Shown in pieces: positions 1 to 13,383 of a stretch of 64,000 nt of DNA. The notes under the pieces were generated by a model. It worked only from the letters and a program-made list of their open reading frames with translations, did not search any database and was not told the DNA's origin. Position 1 is the stretch's first letter. Each line of letters opens with the position of its first letter. Source of the DNA: Agrocybe praecox (lineage: Eukaryota > Basidiomycota > Agaricomycetes > Agaricales > Agrocybaceae); the NCBI GenBank assembly GCA_964017145.1, contig OZ024844.1:1860001-1924000 (forward strand). Direction: 5' to 3'. The position numbers and the translations under genes were made by a program.

Positions 1-3000
1 GTGGCTGCAGATGCTGCACGGGAACTCGAGTTCAGAATTCGGTAGACATATGGATACACAATGGTCGCAGATGGATCGTCAAATGAAGCTGATAACAATT
101 CGTAGACATCGTCGCCGTAGTGTGCTATGTGGATAATCAAAATAAGTCAGATATAAATGACTAAAATTGTATGACAACTGACCAACAACATGCTGGATAA
201 TAACTTTGATGGTCCTGAGAGGCATATCGCCACAGGGCACCTTATTCGTAGCACGTGCGCGCCATTCGTTTGGTGGTATAGATTGTAGGAAATGCTCAAT
301 GGCTGGGAACAACTCTACCGGGTCTAGTTGCACTTCTCCTAGATCCTGTGGGATGTTTCTCGCCAGTTTCCAGACACACTTCAGGACCAACTCTGCCACT
401 TTAGCCTCTTTCGAGTCAGGAAGTACGCCATTACTTGGAAACGGTTTAACGATTTGCAGGAGCAATGCGAAAAGTGCACTGATACAAAATGGATCAGAAA
501 AAATAATGATGATAAAGGTGACATCACATACCGGAATATCGACATCCTTCTTCCAGTGGCAAATAAACGCAATATGATCATGTTGATGAAGCGAGAGAGA
601 TCCTTTACTTTCTTTATAAGGCTATCATCAGTCTCAAGTAGGCGTAAGGTCAATTCTTCCAGTAGGGAAGTCAAGATGTCGACAGTTAAAGATTCCGCCA
701 AGAATGAATGATCACAGAAGTTGTTAAGAGTCTGTATTAGATGTTTTGCCAACCTGAAATTCTCGTCAGAAACAAGGTCACTTGGGTGTTCGAAAACATG
801 GGCCATCTGCAATGTGATTGTTTCGATAAGGCCTTCAGTATGTTCGGCAAGTTCGCGGTATTGGGGCGATGACGGTCCATTGTCTGGACCCACAGAAAGT
901 ATTTTCTGTATTTTCTTAAGAGCATCTACACTCCTAGATGGGTCACTACTCAGGATGCTGGATATGGTCAGAGTAATGTCATCCGGCAATTCATTACTAT
1001 CGCTCTGCGAGGGAAAATTTACAGTGCTCGAGGTCGGGAGTGGTAGGTTTTCTTCTTGGGGAGGAACTTCTTCAAATATAGAAGGCGCAGAGGCAGAGTC
1101 AAAAGGTACTTGTTCTGGGACTGGGGCGGACGTCACTACAGGTGCGGCGGCGGCAGTACGAGGTCTACCCAATCGTGAAGGAAGCATACTGCGTGGTTTT
1201 ATGCCTTTTCCTGGTGAAGTGGGAGGTGCTGCTGATGCATAAGTGCTTATTCCAGTGGGTCGACTCGGGGACTCGGAACGACCCGGTAAAGGTGCAGGTG
1301 ATGCAGCTCTATTATTGCTGAGCGCTGGCGATGCAGATCGACCAATGCGAGAAACAGCAGCAACAGATGGACTAGCAGGCCTGGTGATACCAGTGTTTGC
1401 TAATCGACTCACACCCGAGGCAGGGATCGGTACAGCTTCGATTTTGTTCTGAGTACTTGGCCCAGGAACTCTGCGCAACCTTTCTTCCAGCTGTGTTTTG
1501 TCCTTGGGGGACAAAGCCCCCACCAATGACCATACCTTTTCACCAACAAGGATGTAGGCTTCGCTTCATGAAATCGATCAGATGGGGGTATCAAGGGGCG
1601 AAAGACTAAATTTACCTCAGCGTCCCAAGAGACGATTTCCGGACTTGGGGATCTTTGTCAGATATAAGGGAGGCTACGACCGGGAAAGCTTTGGACGGTT
1701 CGCATGCACCCATGCCGGATTTCTTGAGTATTGCAGACATCTCATCCAAAGTACCTTGTCGTGTCTTAGCAACCTTAGCTTTCAAGCCGTGATCTAAGAG
1801 TATCTGGAAAACTCTGCTGTAGGCATACACTGTGGGTAACGTCCTGATAATTTGCTGGACTCTCGTCCGCACATGCTCACGCGCATCGCCGAGCTGCTGG
1901 CTAGTCAGCAGCTTCACATACAAAGTGAATAAGAAATCATACCTTGAAAACAATAGTAGGCACAAAACATAGGGCCTCATTGTCAGTGAGCTGGTAGTTA
2001 ATATTGCGGAGGAAATTCAATATAGCTTCAGTAACATCCAAGCATTTCGATATAAGGTTTGGTTGAGGTTCATGGGCCTTCATAGAGACATACTTCAGCG
2101 GAAGGTCCAGATTGGCGAGACAAAGCTTTTCAACGTTTTCATCGGCCCCTATTGCACCAGTATAAAAATCCACAATGGTCGTCAAGCCGGCTATATGGTC
2201 ATTGATGGCATTGTGATCGTGGCTAAATAGACGCCCCACGAGTTCAGAAGATGCATATGGTTCCATTTGACTTTGAAGCGCGTCAGCAAGGTCTTTTCTT
2301 GTCGGTCCTGCTTCATTGATCCAACGAGCAGCGTCCTTGGCTAATCTGGACTTCTTAAGGTCCAGATTTATGTTCGAGAAAGGAAGAGAAGGACTCGGGC
2401 TCGCCGAAGGTGCTGGCTTACTTATCGCCACAGAGGAAGTAGCAATCTTTTTAGCAAGCGTAGATATAGGTTTGGTGGTTTCTGCATTTTCTGCACGCGA
2501 ATCGGGTCTGCTGAGACTTTGGGGAAGTTTACGACGCACGCCTGATAACTTGGTTGAAGGTTTGGTTTCTTGGGTCGTACTGACTGCGGGAGATGTGGGT
2601 GATGGCGATGAGGCAGGAATTGCGGGCGGTTTGGTTGCTATTGAGACTTTGGGGGGCTCCACGGTCTTTGGAAGAGGATCAGAAATGGTAGGCCGAGCAG
2701 CTTGAATTAAGGGAACAGCGCTCCCCCGAGAAGCTGGCTTCAGGGAATTAGTTTGTTGCATAACAAAATCAAAGCCAGAACATTGAACAAGTGTTGGCAA
2801 AAGAGCCTGTGCAGCCTTCCGCACATCAGTATTTCGGTCATCGAGAGATGAGACTATGCCTGTCGCCCATGCGCGTATGTCAAGCGAAGGAGGAGGATCG
2901 TTTCCCTTGAACCAATCGACCAGCCATTGGAACAGCGTGGCTTTCTGAAGAGGGTTGGATGAGTCTACCGCTGGTGTAATGCCTGCAATCATGGCCTCAA

Positions 3001-6000
3001 TCCCATCACACGTCGTAGCGATGGCAGTCAAAGTTTGGACGGCAGATGCACGGATGTTAGGCTTTTGGTCGGCAAGCACCGTGCAAATCGGTTGAACGAA
3101 AATACGAGCGTGCTTTTCGAAGGGCTTTCCCATTCCTGTCGCTATACGCGAAATGATATCTAATGCTAGTAGTTGCACCGGTTTGTTTGTATCAGTTATT
3201 CTAGATTTTAGAACTTGTCCTATCTCGCCTGCACAGGATTGGGAATCAGAAATGAAATTTGTGAAGATAAAAGACTACTTTACCCATGCTTGGTTTTAGG
3301 CGCTTATTATTTCCTTGGTCAAGGATGCCTTGCAACGCTTCAAGAGCTTCCTTCTTTGTCTTCCAAGCGTCATTCTTGGCATCTGCTAAGATTGTCGTTC
3401 CTTTCAGGAGGCCATCAATTTCTACACGAGGGAAGAGATCATCTAACGGATCTTCAATAACAGCTTTAGATCCTTTGGATGAATCAGAGGTCATATTCGC
3501 AAGGTCCGTGGATTGACGAGTTGGTTCAGGCGCTGTTTGCCCATCAACTTTGTCGAACTCTACATTGATTGTGTTCAACAACTGAGGATTTAAGTCTTCG
3601 ATAAGATCTTTGACGCCTAAAATCGAGTGTTCAATTAGTATACTACATCCAACAGGGGAGATAATATCGTACTGGGCCCTGCAAATATTTTTACAGTAAC
3701 AAGTGTCTTGGTTGCGCTTGTGCGAACAGCGGCATTTGAATTTTGCAAGGCAGTTTTCAAAAAGTCGATAAACGTTCTTAGTGATACACCAGCAATTCCG
3801 AAATCAGTGAGGGCAGTACTCATCCACGTGATGGCATCTGATAGAACCTTTGGCGCCTTTTGTTTGGAAAGAGGCTCATATGCTGTTGAGGAATAATAAT
3901 TAGTTGACAAATAAAAAAGAAAGACATGCGCTTATACCTTGTCCGAAAACAAACTGCAGGGAAGTCTTCTCGGCGAAGGCTATTAAAGTATCTCCTGCAG
4001 GTTTCTTCAGTTTCATATCACCGAGTTTCTCGGTCAGATGAGGGACGCTCAGGGCCACGCAAGATCTGCCAAAAGTAGGGCATCCCTCTGCAAGGACTAC
4101 CAAAATTCCATATAACTTTGCAGAAACCTTTATTTTTATTAGTTAGATAAGCCAAACCGATGCCATGCCAGTACATGTTAATGCTTACCTGGAAATTTTT
4201 TTCGTTCCATCCCTTTTTAGCAAGCGCGCGGACGATCACTTCAGCATCCAGGTTCTGAATCTCGCCTTCAATCCATCCCGCCATTTCTTCCAACGCAGCA
4301 AGGCGAGTCTTCCAATTTGCATCGCCAAAACCCGTCATGATTGACCCAGGGATGAGTTCTGCGGCAAGCGCTTCTGCATCTTCAGGAGGGTGCTTGTATT
4401 TGACCGTATCGAGACTGCCAGCAGCAACGGGTGCTGCTGATTTCCCGGCAGGTTTCGAAGGGGCGCTCGCTGGAGCTTTCTTAGGAGCTGATGTAGGAGC
4501 AGTCGATGTAGGAGCTACGACCGGCTTCTTTGCCTGCAAAATATGTAAGCAGATCATTTTTCGAGGACCAACAAAACTAATAAACGTACAGCTGGTTTCG
4601 CTGTTGGTTTGGGTGGCATAGGCTTTTTCGGCGGCGGAGAGGAGTCCTCTTCAATGGGCGGGGGTTTAGATACAGGCGGGGGTGCTTTCTTCGCAATTGG
4701 TGCAGCAGGGGCACGGGGAGGAGGTGCACCTCCGGCCTTACACTTGACGACAGCCTTCTCAAAAGCTTCTTTGATTTTGGCTTTTCGCAAATCCGGTAGT
4801 GGCTCCATAGTAGCATTTAATGGTCGTTCACCCACCATTTTCATGAGAGTACCAAAAGAGTTTGCGGCCTCAGTACGAGCACCCTCATATCCATCTTCCA
4901 GCAATACAGCCAGAGTATCTGCCAGTGGCTTTACCTGGGCAGGTGGCAAAGGGGATTTAGCTGTCGATAGAGATCGTACCAAAAACTTTAGGGTCCCTTC
5001 TTTGACCTGGGGGTTTTTCGACTTCAGGGCACCGTCAAGATCAGGAATGACATCCGCCAACGTCGTCTAAATTGAAACTTAGTGAGTTATACTTGCATAG
5101 TAGAAAAAACTCACTGTTGCGAATACAGCATCTAAAGCAGCCCCAATGGCATCTGTGACATTGGCTTTCCTCTCCTTCATCCTTTCCAACATGAGAGGGA
5201 TTACGCTCTCTCGATACTTTGCAAATGTGTCAAGCATGGCTTTCGCAAGTTCCTCTAAGCAGTTCGCAGCTACAATGACACAATTTACGTTGGCGTCCTT
5301 TGCTATGCAAGAAGCCAGTGATCGTGTGAGTTCAGAAAATTCAGCAGCGTCTTTAATCTTAGGTGTGGCGGTAAGTAATGTATGGAGATCATCAAGGGCC
5401 TCTTTGCGTTCTTTCCATTTTGAGGACTTCAGATTGGTGTGGAAAGAGGGGGGTAGATTGATTTCAACGGCTACCGCCGTTGCGCGAGGATCAGGTGGTG
5501 CTTCGACTACTAGAATCAGGTCGGGTCCACGTTCTAAAGAGTGACAAGACATACCTTCCAGCTCCTCCGGGGGTTCATCAGCTTGTTCATTTGTGATAGC
5601 TTCGCGTGCTTGAGAACGTGTAAGTCTGTCTGGTTTTAAAGTCTTGTGTCCTTTGCCATCTTTCTCTAATGCATCAAAGCTGTCCTTCAATTCCTTTACT
5701 TGCACAGGTTTGAGGTCGGCGAGCCATGGTTCGATGGAAGATCCAATATACTGATAGAGAATTGTAACCAAATTCGTCCCTTCCGCCCTGACACTTTTGT
5801 CAGTATGAGAAAATATCTTCGGTAGTATTTTCAGGATGGCAGACGGAGGAACCACTTGAGTTCCAAATGCACTGTCCGTCATGTAGGAGTGAGAATGAAA
5901 TACGCGTAACAAATGTTATTAAACACACCGTGTCATTTCCTTCAGCGCAAGAACAGATCCTGCGACGGTTTTCGGCTGCTTGGCAGAAAGACCAACAAGT

Positions 6001-6472
6001 ACATCGTTCTAATAAAGAATGAGGCTGAGGTTGATCGCACAATTTGCCATTCCACCTAAGGACGTACCACAACCCCAGCGCCCCCATTCTCAACTTCAAC
6101 ATATTGCATTAATAACTCTATAGCCTGATTCTTTGTTCCAACACGTGCAGACCCTAGGCATTTATCGACGAGGGCAGGCGCAACTACTTCTCGCGTACGG
6201 GCAACACCTTCACCGGCAAACTTGACAAGTGCCCCGAGGCACTCCACACCCTTTTCTTGAGCAACTGCGTTTGCATCGATAGCGAATTTCTTCAACAGCT
6301 CTGGGTTATTGACATAGGGTTTAAAGGCGGGGTCGGCCTCAGTAGCAGTGTTCGCAAAGGTTTTGGTGAGGGATTCATAGGCACTAACGCGCGCTTTCCA
6401 ATTCTTGTGGGCGAGTCTTTCAGAGATCGGGAGAGAACTGAAGTCTTCTTCAGGGGGAGGTGGTCCGTCCAT
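1..6472 (-). CDS. stu2: XMAP215/Dis1/Stu2 family microtubule polymerase, multi-TOG, 3' end beyond window
   Basis: TOG-domain protein that binds tubulin and promotes plus-end microtubule growth at kinetochores, spindle poles and the cytoplasmic array. The start at 6472 gives MDGPPPPEEDFSSLPISERL followed by the TOG signature HKNWKARVSAYE. Further TOG-type blocks read SSKWKERKEALDDL (about 5.4 kb), DANWKTRLAALEEM (about 4.3 kb) and NDAWKTKKEALEAL (about 3.4 kb). Helical-repeat segments follow near 3.1-2.0 kb and 1.9-1.6 kb. Linkers are rich in Pro, Ala, Ser and Lys (about 4.7-4.5 kb, 2.7-2.4 kb, 1.5-1.1 kb), as in the basic microtubule-binding linkers of the family. At the left edge an exon (about 1-130) encodes HYGDDVYELLSASFDDPSAT, so the gene continues off the window. 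About a dozen short introns. Ascomycete Stu2/Alp14 have two TOGs; this array is animal- or plant-like. Family certain, splice sites approximate. Confidence 0.9.
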
Positions 6473-6634
6473 GCTCCAGGATTACTGTTCAACAAAATCT
6501 GGAGTATTTGATGACCCGGAAACCTTGCACTTCTAGCAAAAGAGTGACGAGTAAAGTGTTATAAGTATTCCAAGCATGAGTCTGCTAGATTGAGTTCAAA
6601 TTCAATCATCATCATGTGACTAATAAACATGCTG

Positions 6635-6670
6635 TCACGGTCATGTGAGCTACGTTTTTTGTGACCGTGA
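6635..6670. repeat. Short inverted repeat upstream of the TOG gene
   Basis: TCACGGTCA at 6635-6643 and its exact complement TGACCGTGA at 6662-6670 are separated by 18 bp that include a T run. The site lies about 160 bp before the start codon of the TOG gene, inside the 359-bp gap after APC5. Further CATGTGA words occur nearby at about 6613 and 6642. It may be a dimeric transcription-factor site; no function can be shown from sequence alone. Confidence 0.4.
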
Positions 6671-6831
6671 TTTAATTATATGGGCTAAAAATAACTTATT
6701 CATAATTCAGTTGAATAGAAAATGTAAGGTGAAAGGCAATCAAAAGGTATGACAAGTTGTCAGCGAGACAGACTCATTTGAGGTTGATACGCTGTATTTT
6801 GACTCATATATTGAATGGTATCCTTCATGAA

Positions 6832-9715
6832 TTATCTCGATGCTAGAGCAGAGCCTACAACTGCAATCAAGTTAAATATCTTCAATGTATCATCATCAGT
6901 TACTGTCATTTCTAGTCTTTTCTGCAGGACTTCTGTCTCAGAGTGTCGCTGAGCAGCAGCTTGCCGTTCATCCACCATGTCCAAGTTGTGATAGACGACC
7001 GACAGCATATATTGGACATCTTTCACGGAACTATAGATTTCCAGTTTCTTGAAATCTGATTCTGCCATTACCAGGTATTCAACCGCTTCACGTAATGAAT
7101 TGGCTGATGGTATAACGTCAATATACCTGATTAAATCATAGGAGCAGAACTCACGAGTGGATCCTTCCGCAACAATAATGCACCTAGCAAGAGTAAAACA
7201 AGCAACCGCACGTTGTTCGAGATCGTCCCCGTTGATAATCTGAGGCATTATCTCCTCCAGAATCTGCCGTGATCTCTTCGTTATGCCAAACTCTAGTCCA
7301 ACGTCGGCGAGGATAATTATGGCCGTGCGGTAAAGATTAAATTTACAGAGAAACTCGGAGTGCCATAATGCCTTCAACAGGTGTTCGATTCCGGATGCTG
7401 CTTGATCACGTTGCTGTACGAGTCGGTTGAGCGAGAAAGTAGAATGATTATGAGATTGTCATACCCGAAGTTGTAAGAGTTGATATAAGGACTCCCGTAT
7501 CGATGACATTTTTTCCCATTCAGCATTGTACAAGAATTCCTTTGGGTTGAACGGACCATCAGGTCTCCGCGGAATAAGTAGTTCGCGATATAGACGCAGT
7601 TGACCGCTGTTACATATATATCATGTGTGAGCTATCTTTATCCGTGGCGCATTAAGTACAAATCACACACCGCCGAGTAGCTCGAAGTGCTAAAAGATGC
7701 CATATGTGAAGTGCCCACGTCCCATAATCATGAAGGATAAGCCCCCGCCAGACAGAAGGATCTATAAGGAAAGTCAATGATTCTTCGTAATCACCCTGTC
7801 TCGCCATCTTCCGTCATCGTCATTTAGTGACCTCAATTGAGGATTGGATGGATGCTGATTACCTGGTATGTTCTATTCAAGATAATAGAAAGCCTATTTG
7901 AGTTTTGGCCTCCAGAAGGAGTAAATGCCATTACTATATTTTGTTCAATTGTGGCCAAGTTATTGCATCCTGTAAAAATTGACGTTAGAATTGGACAAAA
8001 AGATAGTTATTCGCCTATCAACCTGCTTCGGTCCATACAACAGACTGTACAGCATGTTGTCCCCATTGTTGATCTTCAACAGGCAATGCAAGTTGAATAT
8101 CCAACCATTGATCATATAAGCCAACTGCTTGGAAGATTTTGATGAAAGATGCGGCAAGAGGTTGTTCCTAAAGACGTATATCGGTAATAGGCTAAATCTC
8201 CCTCGTCATGCCACGTACATTATCAGGATCAAGGAGCTTGCTAACATCAAATAAGATTTCAAGGGGATGCAGATCTGGTTGAACCTCATGGAGAACTGGT
8301 TTCTGGCCTTCGTTGACGGGGGGCAGCCGATGGAGTATACTAGTCAAACGTCGACAAAATTGTGAGTGGCTTAAGTTTGGGACTGACTTGCCTTGTACAG
8401 TGGTGCAAAGTCACTCTATCATTGCAAAGCCTCGCCGCATTAATGGCTTCTCCGAGAAGCTACAGACCCTTTAGCGCTATAAAGGTGCTTATAGACGGAC
8501 TGACGGTTACCTGTCTAGCTGCCAGGTACTCTCCATTGATGTAATGCATGCGAACCAGGTTTAGTAAAGCAAGAGCTCGATAGCCACTTCTGGAATGAGT
8601 ATATGGAAAATTCAAGAGATAAAGGACTTACGAATCATTACTGTCGTGAAAATGTTGCTCAAAAAACCGACGAAGGTTGTCAATAGCTAGATTTTCATCG
8701 CCAACAACTTGACTTTTTTCCCAACTAGATCAATGTGTATAAGTTTGATTTGGACTCGTCGACGCAAATATGGTGATGCTTACACTTCATATAAGTCTGG
8801 CTTTGCCCAACGTCTTTTATCAGCTTGGGTCTTGAAAATTAGTAGATCGCCTTCACAAAATATCAATAAACGAAAATCCTGTCGTTAACACAACTCACAA
8901 CTCAGATCACTCTTCTCAAAATTATCATAACCAGCAGAATTGTCTCCAGCACACCATGCTTGATAATCTTGAGCGAGTCTGGCCAGTCCAGCGAAAGAAA
9001 GCTTGACGAAGGTGGCATAACATCGACGGCAAAAATAACCGAACAACGACCGACGCGTCTAAAGAAGAGATTAGACAGACAGCCGCCGATGCAAAGAATC
9101 TGCTCTTTACAAATCTAGAATTGTCTTGCTGAGAATTTCAAATGGCGGTCTCAGTCCGAGGACAACTCGATATGTAACAAGCGCGCTTACTTCTGACATC
9201 TTGCCCGGATAGAGACTCGGTAGATCTGCAATCTCGGTCAATGCTTTGCCCAAAATAGCTGTATAAAAACCGACTAGACAGAAAATTTCCCATTTTGTCC
9301 ACTGTTGTAAGATCGGTGTGCTGCAGCGAATCCTATGGTTAAGCTGGAAATCTTAGCCATGGACAGGAACTCACTATTTTCGTTATGGCGATTTTGAAAT
9401 TTGTGCATGCAGGCGCGTCATTCTGTGGACCTGTGCAAATTTCTGAGAGCAGCTCCTGGTATGATTTGGGTCGTGCAACCTGGACTTGATCAAAAGCCGC
9501 CTGCCTCGACGAGAAGAATGACAAACCTCAGAAATCTCATTCAACAAGACGCGTTGAATATATAAGGAATATTCTCGGGGGAAGCTTTTTATGTCAAGAT
9601 CTTTGAAGGCCATCATCAAAATAGTGAGCACAGCGATATGGTGAGGTCGTATGACATGGTCTGCGGGAGGAGGTATATCTTCTGCAGCTGGTAAGACGGA
9701 TTCGGTTGTCGCCAT
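6832..9715 (-). CDS. apc5: Anaphase-promoting complex subunit 5 (APC5)
   Basis: TPR scaffold subunit of the APC/C ubiquitin ligase, which drives mitotic exit. The C-terminal exon (7377-6832) is the best conserved: ILADVGLEFGITKRSRQILE, then EEIMPQIINGDDLEQRAVAC, FTLARCIIVAEGS and a closing helical region ending VGSALASR. The first exon, from the ATG at 9715, starts MATTESVLPAAEDIPPPADH. Between them lie many short exons, including a TPR-like block with IKIFQAVGLYDQWLDIQLAL at about 8.1 kb. The last exon is typical of fungal APC5 proteins and fits nothing else I know. Internal exon structure (at least eight introns) is not resolved here. The gene is divergent from NOC3, with 288 bp between start codons. 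Confidence 0.8.
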
Positions 9716-10003
9716 AGTTTATGGATTGCTCTTTGTCTCACTGAAAGAAGGGGAATTTGTTATTTATGAGCACGATGTCCGACAATGAACCAGAACGACT
9801 AAGGTAGATCAAGATTCAAGACGTAAAGGACTCGAGTGCTGCAACGGGGTCGCGGTTCCAAAAGCAGAGAGCGTGTTGCTTGGTCCTAGTGTCATTGGCA
9901 AATAGGATACCGGACCGCCCAGACTCCGGATATCTTACTCCCTTTGGAATGCAAAAAAGTTGCAAGACTTGCGGGTCAACTGGCTTGAACTAATTCACTT
10001 TCA
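9716..10003. promoter_or_regulatory. Shared intergenic promoter of APC5 and NOC3
   Basis: This 288-bp spacer separates two divergent start codons (9715 minus, 10004 plus), so both core promoters must fall here or in 5' coding sequence. I see no clear TATA box and no recognisable regulator motif. Confidence 0.5.
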
Positions 10004-12838
10004 ATGGCTGGTAACACTAAGGGGAAACGCCCTGCTACAAACTCACAAGTTGAGTTACTATATACTACACGCTTAGGCTTTGCTTCTAATCCAATTCAAG
10101 TATAGGCATCCGCCAAAAAGCGCAAGCTGAACGATGGCAAACAAAAACCAGTGAAAGCTGCTTCAAAGAACAAAAATAATGAAGTCAAGAAGGACAAGTT
10201 CGCCGACAGAGGATTTATCCCTATCCCAAATCTAAACGACGATGTCGATGTTGAGGTCTCAGATCAGGACATGGGCCTCATCTCAGAATTTGGAGGAGCT
10301 GTCTCGTTCTTGAATAAATTGGATAGCAAAGGGATTATGCGGTGCGCGTCATACTATACCGACATAGTTTGAAAACTTTCTGATACGTGTACTACAGGAG
10401 CAAGAAGGAAACACTGCGATTGCACGAACTAACAAAACCTATCCGTAAACCTCAAGTATACGACGATGACCTACCATCAATCAATTCCAATTCGGACGAC
10501 GAAGACCAGGAATCATGGGACTCTAATATGGAAGATGAGGAAGATCTAGACATCTCCGGAAGTGAAGATGACGACCTTTCAGAGGGTATAGACGAAGATT
10601 CTGATGCTGAGATGCCGTACGAGACACAACCACGAAAACTACGGGACGCCAAAGCAGACAAGCAAGCGGACGTGCAGGGTCTTCCTATCAAGCTCGCCAA
10701 TGGACAAATTCAACAGACGGGTAAGAAAGCGATGAACCCTAATGCGAAGCAGCCTTCTCCGCCATCTGAATCTGAGGAAAGTGACTCGGAAGAAAAAGAA
10801 AAAGAGGAGCCACGCTCGAGGTTGGAAGACGTAGCTACTGGTGCTCGTTTCGGTCGAACTGCCGTAGTGGATGTCCTTCTAACGAATTCAAGGAGACAAC
10901 GAGTTGAAATGGCTAAAGAGCAAATAGCCAGCATTTGCCAGGAAATTTTAGCAGACCCTGAAAACAGCGTACGTCGATGATTTTCAACGTCTTCACTCTT
11001 TACTAAGTCAAGGTCATTAGCTTGGTCTTCTTAGACGCTTGCATACTTTTTCTCTCGAGACTGTCACGACACCTACGCACCCAAAACCCGTCCCAAACGA
11101 TCCTATTATTCGCAAACTCACCATCCTCTCTCAACTGGCCATCTACAAGGATATCATTCCAGGATATCGTATTCGTCCCCTTACCGAAGCTGAAAAGGCC
11201 GAAAAGGTCAGTCAAATGGTAGCACGAACACGAGACTGGGAGCAAGGGCTGGTTGGTGTATATCAAGCATACCTTCGATTATTGGAAAATGAACTGAAAT
11301 GTGGGGTTCTGTTTATTTTATTTTGAAGTTGTCGTTTATTGAACTAAACCAACAGCCAAGAGCGAGTTAGCAGACACCGCGCTACAATGTATGGCTACCT
11401 TATTGAAAGAGGTTACCCATTTCAACTTCCGCGTCAATCTCATGACTTGCGTCGTGGCCCGAATGAGCAAAAAATCATGGGATGCAGTAGGTGTATTCTT
11501 CCCTGTGTACTTGAAAGTGTTCACTGACCCTGTTATAGTCATCTGAACTATGTTCGGAAACCCTGACACAAGTTTTCCGCGATGACCTCACCGGTGCTGC
11601 CTCCTTGGAAGTCGTGCGACTAGTAAACAGGATGATCAAGGAACAGCACTTCAAAGTTCACCCCAATGCCCTGACATGTCTGTTGCAACTAAGGTTACGA
11701 ACAGAACTCGGTGTCCGTGCATCAAATACGCACGCGGACAAACCTGAGAAGAAGAAACCAAGATTTGGCAAAAAGTTCAACAAACCCGAGCGCGTATACC
11801 TGAGTAAAAAGGGCAGAAAAGATTACAAGGAGCAAAAGGAGATCCAAAAAGAGCTGCAAGAAGCGGAAGCAGAAGTTGACAAGGAGGAACGAAAGACAAT
11901 CGTGAGCGGCGGGTTTATTTTTTTCATCCAAAGGGCAAAAAAAGGCTCAACATGCACTATTCTTGAAATAACGAATAGCAAACAGAAACTTTGAAACTTC
12001 TATTCGCGCTCTATTTTCGTATACTGAAGAATCCGACGCCGACGCCTCTTCTTCCTGCCGCATTATCGGGAATATCCAGATTTGCGCATCTAGTGAACAT
12101 TGATTTTTTCAAGGATCTCATGAATGTGCTGAAAGATCTAATCGCCATGGAAGAAGCCGCGATTGTTGATCTAGAATCACCAGGATCATCATCGTCCCAT
12201 GCTGCGTTTATCTCACGACAGCTCAAGTGTATAGTCACGGCGTTCGAACTTCTTTCTGGACAAGGTCTGTTTCAACGATCACAACCATCGAAAAAAACAA
12301 AACTGACTCTGCTTCTATTCTCACAGGTGAAGCGCTCAACATCGATTTAAATGATTTCATCACGACGCTATACGCTATACTGCTACCGCTCAGTTTCTCG
12401 CCCGAGATTCACTCTGCCTCTTCCAGTACAAAGAAAGTCGGACCGGGAGCCGACGACGGAGCTTCAACGTCGGTGATCGATATTCTATTCCGAGCGCTCA
12501 ACCTCGTTTTTTCACCCCGCACATCCGGGACGAGCGCGCCGCCGTGGCGCTCTGCCGCATTTGGCAAACGTCTGCTCATCGCCTCATTACACTGGCCCGC
12601 CGCCGCCGCCCTGCTCGCACTCGATTTCGTCGGGGGTCTTATTGCGAAGGATCCCAAATTAGAAGCCATGCTGTCGACAGACGATCGGGTCTATGATGGA
12701 GTTTATAGACCTGATGTTGATGATCCGCAGCTGTGCCATCCGTTCGAGTCATCATTCTGGGAGCTGCACGCACTTCACCGGGATCACTGGGATCCGAGGG
12801 TAAGGGAGGAGGCTGGCAAATTGCTCACTCTAAGATGA
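10004..12838 (+). CDS. noc3: Nucleolar complex protein 3 (NOC3), CBF/Mak21-related
   Basis: Ribosome-biogenesis factor that pairs with NOC2 to move pre-60S particles from nucleolus to nucleoplasm; yeast Noc3 also takes part in replication initiation. The start at 10004 gives MAGNTKGKRPATNSQ, followed by a Lys-rich stretch, the block LRLHELTKPIRKPQVYDDDL and a long acidic region (about 10480-10640). The NOC3 core follows: RQRVEMAKEQIASICQEILA, then LGLLRRLHTFSLETV across a splice, LAIYKDIIPGYRIRPLTEAE and VYQAYLRLLENELK. A basic block (GKKFNKPERVYLSKKGRKDY) sits at about 11.8 kb. The C-terminal domain begins TLKLLFALYFRILKNP and ends before the TGA at 12836-12838 with HALHRDHWDPRVREEAGKLL. Domain order is full length; about seven introns. 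Confidence 0.9.
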
Positions 12839-13383
12839 TTTGATTCCCTACGCGGTTTTCTGTGTTTTATTTATTGCAAGGAATTGAGCACTATAATCTT
12901 TTGAAACAACGCGGGATAATGCTATATTGCATGATATTATTGTACATGTCTGTTGAACGAATCTTCCATCCATAATACACATGGACAAATGCCACTAAGT
13001 AAAAAAAAAGGAGGATAAATACAATGCGACAATCGGTCGATGGGGGAGAAATGGATACAGTGTGTAGTTAAGATGGTCCATGAGTGAATGTGTGAGTGTG
13101 TTCAGCATGCATATGAGAAAGTGTATGAGTATGGTTCATGACAGTGAGTGAGGGAAAAACCCGAAACGAGACGAGAGAGAATAGTATGTAAGTTATAAAG
13201 TAGTATATGTATGTTACAATAGCAAATAAACATAGCCATGACACCGTAAACGGAGGGGGTATGTCTTTTAAATCCATAGACAGAAAAGATGAGATGAGAT
13301 GAGTAATAGCAACAACAAAATAAACCACTAAAAGAAAGGAACGAAAGTCGAATAAGGTGTGGAGTAAAGAAAAGTCTGGCAAC
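12839..13383. other. Convergent intergenic region with TG-rich low complexity
   Basis: This 545-bp spacer between two converging genes should hold both 3' UTRs. It includes a purine/TG-biased stretch at about 13076-13160 built on repeated GAGTG and GTGTG words, and a run of nine A's near 13001. I see no coding potential: open frames here are low complexity and lack family motifs. Confidence 0.5.

Noticed and set aside
721..1242. 173-codon plus-strand frame
   Set aside because: It lies opposite the low-complexity linker of the TOG gene and has no family motif.
4609..5070. 153-codon Gly-rich plus-strand frame
   Set aside because: It is the antisense of the Pro/Ala-rich linker of the TOG gene; composition explains it.
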